From Desulfurococcales archaeon (GTDB lineage: Archaea; Thermoproteota; Thermoprotei_A; Sulfolobales; Desulfurococcaceae): a stretch of 13,029 nt of DNA. Below the pieces are notes generated by a model. It worked only from the letters and a program-made list of their open reading frames with translations, was not told the origin of the DNA and searched no databases. The stretch lies in NCBI GenBank assembly GCA_027083045.1, contig JALWQP010000144.1:1-13029 (forward strand), in the 5' to 3' direction. Made by a program: the position numbers and the translations under genes. Shown piece by piece: positions 1 to 6,496 of the stretch. Each line of letters opens with the position of its first letter. Position 1 is the first letter of the stretch.

Positions 1-248
1 TTGCAGGAGAGGTTATGTCTTCTTGCCATAACCCTTATGGTGTAGTCTTTGCAGGTGCAGAAATAATGAGGGACGACTATATGGTCTCTTCTAGGAGATA
101 CATAGAACCATGCAGGCCCTTCCCCGAATCCGGCCAGTACTGGTTTGACTATTCTTTTTAGCGCTGAGATCGAGGAAACTTCGGGAATACTGGATAGTTC
201 CTTGGCGCTCAGGCCAATAACATACTTCATGGTTGTCCTAATATCCAT
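1..248 (-). CDS. SWIM zinc-finger protein, 5' part only (runs off left edge)
   Basis: This open frame of 82 codons starts at ATG 248-246 and continues past the window edge. The start is supported by an SD-like AGGTG six bases upstream and by an in-frame TAG four codons upstream. The protein begins MDIRTTMKYVIGLSAKELSS and contains KPVLAGFGEGPAWFYVSP followed by FCTCKDYTIRVMARRHNLSC. The CxC pair (Cys64, Cys66) followed 15 residues later by Cys82 fits the first three ligands of a SWIM zinc finger (CxC-xn-CxH). The expected final histidine would lie two residues beyond the edge. SWIM domains bind nucleic acid or protein in many contexts, so the specific role is unknown. The gene lies 27 bases downstream of the tRNA in the same direction and may be co-transcribed with it. 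The family call rests on pattern recognition. Confidence 0.62.
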   Translation of the reverse strand, partial: MDIRTTMKYVIGLSAKELSSIPEVSSISALKRIVKPVLAGFGEGPAWFYVSPRRDHIVVPHYFCTCKDYTIRVMARRHNLSC

Positions 249-275
249 TCCTAGCACCTAGAAGGGAATAAGAGG

Positions 276-385
276 TGGGCCCGCGGGGATTTGAACCCCG
301 GGTCACGGGGAGTTTCGCCCGTTCCAGCGGCGGGATCTCTCGGGTCCCGAACCCCGCATCCTAGTCCAAGCTAGACGACGGGCCC
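276..385 (-). tRNA. tRNA-Pro(CGG) with a 34-nt intron
   Basis: On the minus strand a full cloverleaf can be drawn. The acceptor stem is GGGCCCG (385-379) with CGGGCCC (283-277), and the discriminator A73 is at 276. The D stem is GTCT/GGAT. The anticodon stem is CGGGG (356-352) with CCCCG (310-306). The variable loop is TGACC, and the T arm is CGGGG-TTCAAAT-CCCCG. Removing the intron leaves the loop TTCGGGT, so the anticodon is CGG, which reads proline codon CCG. The CCA end is not encoded (the next bases are CCT), so a CCA-adding enzyme is required. The transcript needs the tRNA-intron endonuclease and RtcB ligase, and genes for a subunit of the first and for the second lie in this same window. 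Confidence 0.95.
312..345 (-). other. tRNA-Pro intron at position 37/38 with canonical bulge-helix-bulge
   Basis: The intron sits in the canonical archaeal position, after nucleotide 37. The splice structure can be drawn completely. The outer helix is the anticodon stem CGGGG/CCCCG. The central 4-bp helix is TTCG (exon positions 32-35) paired with CGAA near the intron's 3' end. The inner helix is CCCG/CGGG, closed by a 19-nt loop. The two 3-nt bulges are GGA and ACT, with cuts after GG and after AC. It is too short to hold a homing endonuclease, and I see no C/D guide boxes in it. Confidence 0.92.
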
Positions 386-415
386 ACCATATTTCAGATT
401 GTTGAGATAGAGAAA

Positions 416-427
416 TTATATATTTAA
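416..427 (-). promoter_or_regulatory. TATA box of the tRNA-Pro gene
   Basis: Read on the minus strand this is TTAAATATATAA, about 35 bases upstream of the mature tRNA 5' end at 385. That spacing suits an archaeal promoter with a short 5' leader. The element overlaps the TAA stop codon of mtnA (426-424), so the tRNA promoter is embedded in the end of the upstream gene. The call rests on sequence and spacing only. Confidence 0.5.
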
Positions 428-1494
428 CCTCCTCCCCTCCAAACAATGCGTTTAAGGTTTTCAGGGAAGGGCGGTTTTATTATTCCTCTCTCAGTTATTA
501 TAGCTGTTACTAGATCAGGATCTGTTATGTCAAAGGCGTAGTTCAGTGCTTTTGCCTCCTCTAACGTAATTGGCTTTCCTAGGACCTTCTTGACTTCATT
601 AGGGTCACGTTCTTCTATTACGACATCTTCGATTGAAGAGTTCAGGTCGATCGTGCTCGTGGGAGCCGCGACGTAGAAAGGCACATTATTCCTCTTAGCG
701 ACGAGCGCTATCATGTATGTACCTATCTTGTTTATGACGTAGCCTTCCCTCGTTATACGATCCGCTCCAACGATCACTAGATCGACGAGCCCCTTACGTA
801 TAACGTACCCGGCCATGTTATCGGTTATGAGAGTCACGGGTATTCCTTCCTTCATCAATTCCCACACAGTCAGCCTCGCGCCTTGGAGAACGGGCCTGGT
901 CTCGGTCGCTATTACCTTAATCTTCTTGCCCTTGTACCAGGCGACACGCATTATTCCTTCGGCCGTGCCGAAGGCAGCTGTCGCTAGTGCGCCGGCGTTA
1001 CAGTGTGTTAGGATTGTTGCGTTGTCAGGGACTAGCTCGGCCCCATATTCACCCATGCGTATGTTGGAGCGTATATCTTCGTCCATTATTCTTATTGCTT
1101 CCTCGCGGAGCCTATCTGCTATCTCGTTGGTGTTCAGCCCCTCCTTCACTGTTGATCTTAATGTGTTACGCATACGTGTTAGCGCCCAGAACAGATTATG
1201 TGCTGTAGGCCTGGTATTCCATAGTGTTTTAATAGCGTCCTCTATCCTATTGATGAACTCCTCCCTATTGCTCGACGCTATTTTTATGGCGTAGGCGGCT
1301 ACGCCTAGAGCGGCCGCAACACCTATGGCTGGCGCACCCCTTATCTCCATGGCGATAATGGCTCTGGCAAGTCTCTCAGGCTCATCAGTACAGTAGGTTT
1401 TCTCCTCGAACGGTAGTTTGGACGTGTCTATCCAACAGACCTGGCTGTTCTCCCACCATACAGCTCTGATCTTGATTGGGTATGGGTAATCCAT
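424..1494 (-). CDS. mtnA: S-methyl-5-thioribose-1-phosphate isomerase (MtnA, aIF2B-like family)
   Basis: The 356-residue protein belongs to the MtnA/eIF2B-alpha-like family. This enzyme converts methylthioribose-1-phosphate to methylthioribulose-1-phosphate in cytoplasmic methionine salvage. It shows RGAPAIGVAAALG near residue 52, RPTAHNLFWAL near 95, LTHCNAGALATAAFGTAEG with the expected catalytic Cys at about 165, and VGADRI with the catalytic Asp at about 245, followed by NKIGTY. The usual NGDVANK stretch reads EGYVINK here. An in-frame extension reaches 1632, but the added 46 residues look unlike the family. The ATG at 1494-1492 follows AGGTG at a spacing of eight bases, so I chose it. 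The related archaeal ribose-1,5-bisphosphate isomerases are a less likely alternative, because the RGAPAIG and THCNAG signatures fit MtnA. The gene is divergent from the endonuclease gene and followed by the tRNA in the same direction. Confidence 0.9.
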   Translation of the reverse strand: MDYPYPIKIRAVWWENSQVCWIDTSKLPFEEKTYCTDEPERLARAIIAMEIRGAPAIGVAAALGVAAYAIKIASSNREEFINRIEDAIKTLWNTRPTAHNLFWALTRMRNTLRSTVKEGLNTNEIADRLREEAIRIMDEDIRSNIRMGEYGAELVPDNATILTHCNAGALATAAFGTAEGIMRVAWYKGKKIKVIATETRPVLQGARLTVWELMKEGIPVTLITDNMAGYVIRKGLVDLVIVGADRITREGYVINKIGTYMIALVAKRNNVPFYVAAPTSTIDLNSSIEDVVIEERDPNEVKKVLGKPITLEEAKALNYAFDITDPDLVTAIITERGIIKPPFPENLKRIVWRGGG

Positions 1495-1510
1495 AGATGG
1501 CACACCTGCA

Positions 1511-1520
1511 ATAATATATT
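1511..1520. promoter_or_regulatory. Possible shared TATA element between mtnA and the endonuclease gene
   Basis: The 94-bp divergent gap contains the symmetric AATATATT (1513-1520). On the plus strand it would place a transcription start near 1542, leaving a leader of about 45 nt before the endonuclease ATG at 1589. On the minus strand it lies so close to the mtnA ATG (1494) that the transcript would be essentially leaderless. That conflicts with the SD-like AGGTG at 1507-1503, so its use for mtnA is doubtful. Confidence 0.25.
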
Positions 1521-1588
1521 GTTGTTGTAATATCTGGTACTCTAGGGAAAAAGATGTAACGTTGATCAGTACTTGCGTGGTGCAATAT

Positions 1589-2098
1589 ATGCCGAAAATA
1601 CATAGGATAATCTTTGATACAGACACCTGCAAGGGGCTTGTCAGGAAAGATTATCATGATCTATCCAGTAAGTGGTTCGGCAGAGAAACCAAGGAGGGCT
1701 TAGAGCTGAGTATAATCGAGACAGCATACCTACTGATCAGTGAGCGCGCTAAAATAGTCATATGTGATGAAGAGATATCGGGTCTCGAGGAATTAATGGA
1801 GAAAGCCTATAATTGTCTGCGGGAATTCTTTTGGCCAAGTCTCCTTGTCTACAAGGATCTAAGGGATCGGGGGCGGAGAATAAGGGTCGTAAAGGACGGC
1901 GAGTTTGTGATCAAGGATAAGCATGGTGCTCTCAGGATGATCAGGGTACTTGAGGAAGGACATAGGATCACGCTTGACGAAGTAGTTTCCAGTATCGAGA
2001 AGGCAGTAGATAACGCGTTATCTCTTGTCATAGCGGTTGTTAGTCTGCAGGGCGATATAACATACTATGAGGTTGGACGCGTGGATCCCAAGAAATAG
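1589..2098 (+). CDS. endA: tRNA-splicing endonuclease subunit, probably the structural (beta) subunit
   Basis: The 169-residue protein matches the archaeal tRNA-intron endonuclease fold by eye. The N-terminal domain carries LELSIIETAYLLISERAKIV (39-58), equivalent to the family's LSLEEAxYLLxxG segment. It is followed by LVYKDLRDRGRRIRVV (86-101), and the end is ITYYEVGRVDPKK. This enzyme cuts bulge-helix-bulge introns such as the one in the tRNA at 276-385. The three catalytic residues are Tyr, His and Lys. The Tyr position (family FRVY) reads EFVI here, His112 may be retained, and the Lys position falls in DNALSLVIAVV, which has no lysine. This suggests the non-catalytic partner of a crenarchaeal heteromeric enzyme, with the catalytic subunit encoded elsewhere. 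A longer TTG start at 1562 is possible, but ATG 1589 has GGTG at a spacing of six bases. hisS follows 89 bases downstream. Confidence 0.82.
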   Translation: MPKIHRIIFDTDTCKGLVRKDYHDLSSKWFGRETKEGLELSIIETAYLLISERAKIVICDEEISGLEELMEKAYNCLREFFWPSLLVYKDLRDRGRRIRVVKDGEFVIKDKHGALRMIRVLEEGHRITLDEVVSSIEKAVDNALSLVIAVVSLQGDITYYEVGRVDPKK

Positions 2099-2187
2099 TG
2101 TTAAGATAACAGTTATATGGCTGGCTGATAAGACTTTGTCTAAACACGTACTCTATAGCGTTGAGACCAGCGGGAACGGTGACTATT

Positions 2188-3477
2188 ATGGTGAGGGATT
2201 TCTTTCTCCTACCGCCTCGTGGCATGAGGGACTTAGTTGGTGAGGACGCTGAGATCCTAGAATATCTTTTCAGCGAGTTCAAAAACTATGCTAGAATAAA
2301 CGGGTTCAAACCAGTTATACCGCCTACGCTCGAGTATTTCAGATTGTTTGAGAAGAAGAGCGGTGAGGAAATAAAGCGTTCTATGTACGTCTTCGAAGAC
2401 AAGGCTGGCAGGCTATTATCACTAAGGCCGGAGATAACAGCAAGTATTGTACGGATATACCTCCGCCTCCTTAGAGGTCTTCCTAAACCCGTAAAGCTAT
2501 ACTATGTTGCCCAGTGCTTCAGGTATGAGGAACCACAGCGCGGCCGATACAGGGAGTTCTGGCAGGCAGGCCTTGAAGTTATAGGTGTTAAGGGTGTTGA
2601 GGGTGATCTAGAAGCAGCGCTAACGGCTTCATCGTTTCTAGACAAGATTGGGCTCGAGCACTTTTACGAGGTAAGCAACGTATCGCTACACAGATCCATC
2701 ATGTCAGGCTTCGGGATCCCCGTGGAGACACAGGATCATATACTCCATCTAATCGATAAAAGAATGAATGATAAGGCCATAGAGGAGCTAAGAAACGTTA
2801 ATAGCGACGCAGCGGATGCCATGAAGAAACTGATAGAGCTTAGCCTCGATGATGTAAGGCAGTTTATCGACGAGTACAAGGATGTACTAAGAAATTATCT
2901 TGGAAAACTAGAAGAAGAACTGGATAGAACAACTAGGTTCATCGAAATACTCGGTGATATGGGATATAAGGCAGTATACAATCCCAACCTTGTCAGGGGC
3001 CTCGCATACTATTCTGGTCTCATATTCGAGTACAAGGCTGTAGGGGGTTTAGAGCTCAGTATAGGTGGCGGTGGAAGATATGATGGATTAACAACTGTGT
3101 ATGGCGGGCCATTTGAATATTCTACGGGCCTGGCACTGGGTCTTGACAGAATAGCATTGTCTATTAAAGGAGTTAAACCACCCTATCGCCCCAGAGTGTT
3201 GATAATAATCTTGGATCACAGTCTAGTAGGCTACGCGTTCAAGATCAAGAGGATCGTTGAAGACATAGGGGCTGAAACGACATTGTACTATCATAGCAAG
3301 ATCAAGAAAGCGTTAAGCACAGCATCTAAAGCCGGCTATGATCTAGCGTTAATCATTGGTAAGAAAGAGTTTGAAGAAAAAGTAGTAACAGTAAAGGATC
3401 TTAGGGCCGGGCATCAGACACGTGTAGCTGGTGATGAAGTAGTCAGGGAAATCGTGGAGAAACTAGCAGAGATATAA
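2188..3477 (+). CDS. hisS: Histidyl-tRNA synthetase
   Basis: The 429-residue class II synthetase charges tRNA-His in the cytoplasm. The catalytic core runs from about residue 1 to 325. It contains LPPRGMRDL (8-16), the motif 1 region PPTLEYFRLFEKKSGEE, LRPEITASIVR (79-89), and motif 2 CFRYEEPQRGRYREFWQAGL (110-129). It also has the histidine-specific LVRGLAYYSGLIFEY (268-282), SIGGGGRYDGL, and motif 3 GLALGLDRIAL (314-324). The C-terminal anticodon-binding domain (about 335-429) begins RVLIIILDHSL. The length is normal for the family. A frame-open TTG lies at 2161, but ATG 2188 follows GGTGA at a spacing of five bases and starts in the conserved N-terminus. The gene sits between the splicing endonuclease and rtcB on the same strand. 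Confidence 0.95.
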   Translation: MVRDFFLLPPRGMRDLVGEDAEILEYLFSEFKNYARINGFKPVIPPTLEYFRLFEKKSGEEIKRSMYVFEDKAGRLLSLRPEITASIVRIYLRLLRGLPKPVKLYYVAQCFRYEEPQRGRYREFWQAGLEVIGVKGVEGDLEAALTASSFLDKIGLEHFYEVSNVSLHRSIMSGFGIPVETQDHILHLIDKRMNDKAIEELRNVNSDAADAMKKLIELSLDDVRQFIDEYKDVLRNYLGKLEEELDRTTRFIEILGDMGYKAVYNPNLVRGLAYYSGLIFEYKAVGGLELSIGGGGRYDGLTTVYGGPFEYSTGLALGLDRIALSIKGVKPPYRPRVLIIILDHSLVGYAFKIKRIVEDIGAETTLYYHSKIKKALSTASKAGYDLALIIGKKEFEEKVVTVKDLRAGHQTRVAGDEVVREIVEKLAEI

Positions 3478-3517
3478 TCAAATATCAACAGAGTACTTTA
3501 TACCTATATTAGCCTGT

Positions 3518-3548
3518 CCAATAATAGATATTCTAGAACAATTATTGG
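3518..3548. repeat. 8-bp inverted repeat between hisS and rtcB
   Basis: CCAATAAT (3518-3525) and ATTATTGG (3541-3548) are perfect inverted copies separated by 15 bases. The spacer contains the palindrome TTCTAGAA (3531-3538). The element begins about 40 bases after the hisS stop and ends about 45 bases before the rtcB ATG. It could be an operator for rtcB or an RNA hairpin at the end of hisS. The short TTTT after it (3552-3555) is weak for an archaeal terminator. Confidence 0.45.
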
Positions 3549-3565
3549 CTGTTTTGGATCAAGAG

Positions 3566-3575
3566 ATAATTATAA
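3566..3575 (+). promoter_or_regulatory. Possible TATA box of rtcB
   Basis: The AT-rich GATAATTATAAC region lies about 20-25 bases upstream of the rtcB ATG, which would give a near-leaderless transcript. A second candidate, CTTTATACC (3496-3504), would give a leader of about 65 nt containing the inverted repeat. The SD GGTGA (3583-3587) favours a transcript that begins further upstream, so the choice is open. Confidence 0.28.
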
Positions 3576-3593
3576 CTGGTTGGGTGAGATCTG

Positions 3594-5045
3594 ATGAGTC
3601 ATCATATGGGGTTGGAAAGGATCGATGAATATGAGTACATGATACCGAAGGGTACTAAGCACTGTATGAGGGTTCCAGCCATCATATTTGCGGACGAGTA
3701 TCTCCTTGAGAAAATGCGTAGTGATCTGACGCTTGTACAGGCCGCGAATGTGGCGTGCCTGCCAGGGATACAAATATCCATGTATGTAATGCCGGATGGT
3801 CACCAAGGATATGGATTCCCGATAGGTGGGGTTGCAGGCTTCGACGTAGAGACAGGTGTTATCAGCCCTGGGGGTGTGGGTTACGACATAAACTGTGGCG
3901 TAAGGGTTCTTAGGACAGATCTTGATGAAAATGATGTGAGGCCGAGGTTGAAGGAGCTGGTCGACACACTGTTCCGAAACGTGCCAAGCGGTGTCGGTAG
4001 CACTGGTAAGATAAGGCTGAGCTTCTCCGAGCTGGATGAGGTTCTTAATCGAGGTGTTGAATGGGCTGTGGAGCATGGCTTCGGATGGGAGGAGGACATG
4101 AAATTCATAGAGGAGCATGGTTCATGGAGAGCGGCAGATGCATCAAAGGTTAGCCGTAGGGCTAAACAGAGGGGGCACAACCAGCTCGGAACGCTTGGTG
4201 CAGGTAATCATTTCCTCGAGGTACAGGTTGTAGACAAAATATATGATCCGGAGATAGCGAAGGTCATGGGGATCACGCATGAAGGACAGGTAACAGTAAT
4301 GATACATACTGGTAGCCGTGGCCTCGGGCATCAGGTTGCGAGTGATTATCTACTCATAATGGAGCGTGCTATGCGGAAATACGGGATTAGACCCCCCGAT
4401 AGAGAGCTTGCAAGTCTACCGTTTAAGTCCCCAGAGGCGCAGGACTATTTCAAAGCCATGGCGGCAGCAGCGAACTTTGCCTGGACCAACAGGCAGCTGA
4501 TCATGCACTGGGTACGCGAGAGCTTCAAGGCAGTATTCCATAAGGATCCCGAGGATCTGGGTCTAAAGCTAATTTATGATGTAGCTCACAACATCGCTAA
4601 GATCGAGAAACACGTCGTGGAAGGTAAAGAATACCATGTAGTAGTCCATAGGAAAGGCGCTACGAGAGCATTCCCGCCTGGGCATCCCGAAATACCCGAT
4701 AAATATAGGAGTATTGGACAACCAGTTCTAATACCCGGTTCAATGGGTACCGCTAGCTATATTCTCGTTGGCACAGCAAAGGGTGCCAGGACATGGCATA
4801 GCGCGCCACATGGTGCTGGCAGGTGGATGAGCAGAGGTGCAGCCATAAGAACATACAGGCCAGAAAGAGTAGTGGATGAGCTCGCGAGGAAAGGTGTAAT
4901 ACTGAGAGCTGCCACTAGGAGAGTTATAAGTGAGGAAGCTCCTGGAGCCTATAAGGATGTTGACCGTGTAGCCATGGTTGCTCATCGTGTCGGTATTGCC
5001 AGGCTGGTAGTGAGGATGAGGCCTATAGGTGTTGTTAAAGGCTGA
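3594..5045 (+). CDS. rtcB: tRNA-splicing ligase RtcB
   Basis: The 483-residue protein is an intact RtcB. This Mn2+- and GTP-dependent RNA ligase joins 2',3'-cyclic-phosphate and 5'-OH ends, including tRNA exon halves left by the splicing endonuclease. Visible motifs are MPDGHQGYGFPIGGVAGFD (66-84) and GGVGYDINCGVR with Asp98 and Cys101. GTLGAGNHFLEV supplies Asn205 and His206, IHTGSRGLGHQ supplies His238, and YDVAHNIAKIE supplies His332. SAPHGAGRWMSRG contains His406, the expected guanylylated residue. These are the metal and nucleotide ligands known for archaeal RtcB. No intein interrupts it, unlike some Pyrococcus homologues. The ATG start has GGTGA six bases upstream. Its last 64 bases overlap the convergent pilus membrane-protein gene. 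With the endonuclease subunit upstream it forms a tRNA-splicing neighbourhood. Confidence 0.97.
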   Translation: MSHHMGLERIDEYEYMIPKGTKHCMRVPAIIFADEYLLEKMRSDLTLVQAANVACLPGIQISMYVMPDGHQGYGFPIGGVAGFDVETGVISPGGVGYDINCGVRVLRTDLDENDVRPRLKELVDTLFRNVPSGVGSTGKIRLSFSELDEVLNRGVEWAVEHGFGWEEDMKFIEEHGSWRAADASKVSRRAKQRGHNQLGTLGAGNHFLEVQVVDKIYDPEIAKVMGITHEGQVTVMIHTGSRGLGHQVASDYLLIMERAMRKYGIRPPDRELASLPFKSPEAQDYFKAMAAAANFAWTNRQLIMHWVRESFKAVFHKDPEDLGLKLIYDVAHNIAKIEKHVVEGKEYHVVVHRKGATRAFPPGHPEIPDKYRSIGQPVLIPGSMGTASYILVGTAKGARTWHSAPHGAGRWMSRGAAIRTYRPERVVDELARKGVILRAATRRVISEEAPGAYKDVDRVAMVAHRVGIARLVVRMRPIGVVKG

Positions 5046-6496
5046 GATAAAGGATGTGACGCTGTGGTGCTGTTGTTTGAGATGATCATGTTTGCTAGAT
5101 AAAATGAGGCTAGTGTTACTATTAATAATACGGGGGTTAGAACGCTATACAGACTTTTACCACTAGATATTTTTGAAGCGATTATCCCTGCTATTAATGA
5201 TATCGAGTATGTAAGCCCTACTGCTAGCTCGGGATCAAACATATTGTTTAGATTAGACTGTATAGTAGTCATACCTTTGATCATCACAACAGTTATGATG
5301 GGTAGCGTCAATGCATAGAAGAAATACATCTTTCCCCTTTCAGAAAGTATGCGTCGGAGTCTCACAATATAATCCATGATCTTTAAAGTATATCCCAGAT
5401 GCTTTTCATGATATCTACTATACTCTAGAGGGGAAAAAGCTAGACTCAATAATTTCTTTGAGAGAGGCGGTATTCTTAGCTTCTCAAGTATAGATGGTAC
5501 AGTGATGCCCAGTCTTAGGAGATCCCGGATTTTCTTGAGTGGATGTATCAGGTTCTCTTTCTTCATTAACGCGTGGTCAATGGGTATGCCTTGTTTAGCC
5601 TCGCTATAAAGGTCTTCAAGGAGACTAATAACATTATTCTCTATATGTTCGGCTGCTTCTTCGATCTTCCTGAATATAAGTGTTAAGAAAATTATAAGAA
5701 ACGTATATATGATCATTCCCCTAAGCCCTGTATTGAGTATTATGAATGGTGTTATTGTTAATAGTATTAGTGACATTAATTGAGACACTTGAGTCTCATA
5801 TCTGTAAGTCCAAGATGTAAGTGAAGAAGAGAGCATGTATGCTGAGATACCTATAATTGAAACAATGAGGGCTATAAGTTCTTTCGGGACATAGGCTACA
5901 GGTATAAGCATGAACGTTATTATCGACATTAAGATGATTAATAACCCCTCATAGAGCGTGTCGAGGCTTGATAGACTACGGCTTATTCGTTGCTCCAGAC
6001 TAGCCAGTTCTTCATCAAGTTTTGATTCAACATATGTTAGAGTATCATTCGTAGTCACAAGTATCTCTGTGTAGCCTCTGAAGAACCTGGATATTCTCTC
6101 GCTAGGCACTAGTTTGGCTAGATATCTAAGCCCTGTATATGGGTCGGGATTTAACGTCTTAATAAGACTATATATTCTTGCTATGATCTCGTAAGCTGGT
6201 GGTAACTTTAATTTATGCTTCAGTGCTTCATCGAATATATCGTCCAGTCTTAACCCATTTGCTTCCATTGTAAGGTTTAGGGCAAGGAAATCGGGGAGTT
6301 CTTCTTCAAGCTTCTTCTTGAATGATAATCTTTTGGCTATAACAATGAGAGGTGGAATTATAGGTATTGATATGCTGAGCAATAAGAAGTAATAGTGAGT
6401 TATAATGGCTAGAATGTTTAATAGTAGTGAACATATGAGAATTGATATGAATACTTTTGGATTAATTATTTTTCTCAAAAATGCTTGGGCTTTCAT
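4982..6496 (-). CDS. Type IV pilus/archaellum-type assembly platform membrane protein (TadC/ArlJ family)
   Basis: The 504-residue integral membrane protein is the likely inner-membrane platform on which the adjacent ATPase assembles pilin. It has a paired N-terminal hydrophobic block (about 15-55), a cytoplasmic T2SF-like domain with EEELPDFLALNLTMEANGL (64-82), and hydrophobic segments near 183-205, 207-226 and 240-275. A second cytoplasmic domain spans about 278-390, and further membrane segments lie near 391-408, 425-442 and 450-472. This duplicated layout is typical of archaeal FlaJ/TadC proteins. The ATG is supported by GGAGGAGG six bases upstream. The gene overlaps the ATPase gene by 35 bases, indicating translational coupling. 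The last 20 or so residues, after the final clear membrane segment, are encoded in the 64-bp overlap with rtcB. Confidence 0.85.
   Translation of the reverse strand: MKAQAFLRKIINPKVFISILICSLLLNILAIITHYYFLLLSISIPIIPPLIVIAKRLSFKKKLEEELPDFLALNLTMEANGLRLDDIFDEALKHKLKLPPAYEIIARIYSLIKTLNPDPYTGLRYLAKLVPSERISRFFRGYTEILVTTNDTLTYVESKLDEELASLEQRISRSLSSLDTLYEGLLIILMSIITFMLIPVAYVPKELIALIVSIIGISAYMLSSSLTSWTYRYETQVSQLMSLILLTITPFIILNTGLRGMIIYTFLIIFLTLIFRKIEEAAEHIENNVISLLEDLYSEAKQGIPIDHALMKKENLIHPLKKIRDLLRLGITVPSILEKLRIPPLSKKLLSLAFSPLEYSRYHEKHLGYTLKIMDYIVRLRRILSERGKMYFFYALTLPIITVVMIKGMTTIQSNLNNMFDPELAVGLTYSISLIAGIIASKISSGKSLYSVLTPVLLIVTLASFYLANMIISNNSTTASHPLSQPLTTPIGLILTTSLAIPTR

Noticed and set aside
1495..1632. 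N-terminal extension of mtnA by 46 residues
   Set aside because: The frame is open, but the extra residues do not look like the family, run through the divergent promoter region and overlap the start of the endonuclease gene. ATG 1494 has a good SD.
3570..4118. Open frame antisense to rtcB (182 codons)
   Set aside because: It lies opposite conserved RtcB motifs, shows no recognisable domain and has no separate start signals. It is a shadow of the real gene.
3594..5045. Intein in RtcB
   Set aside because: Some archaeal RtcB proteins carry one, but this protein is 483 residues and its motifs run in order without an insertion.
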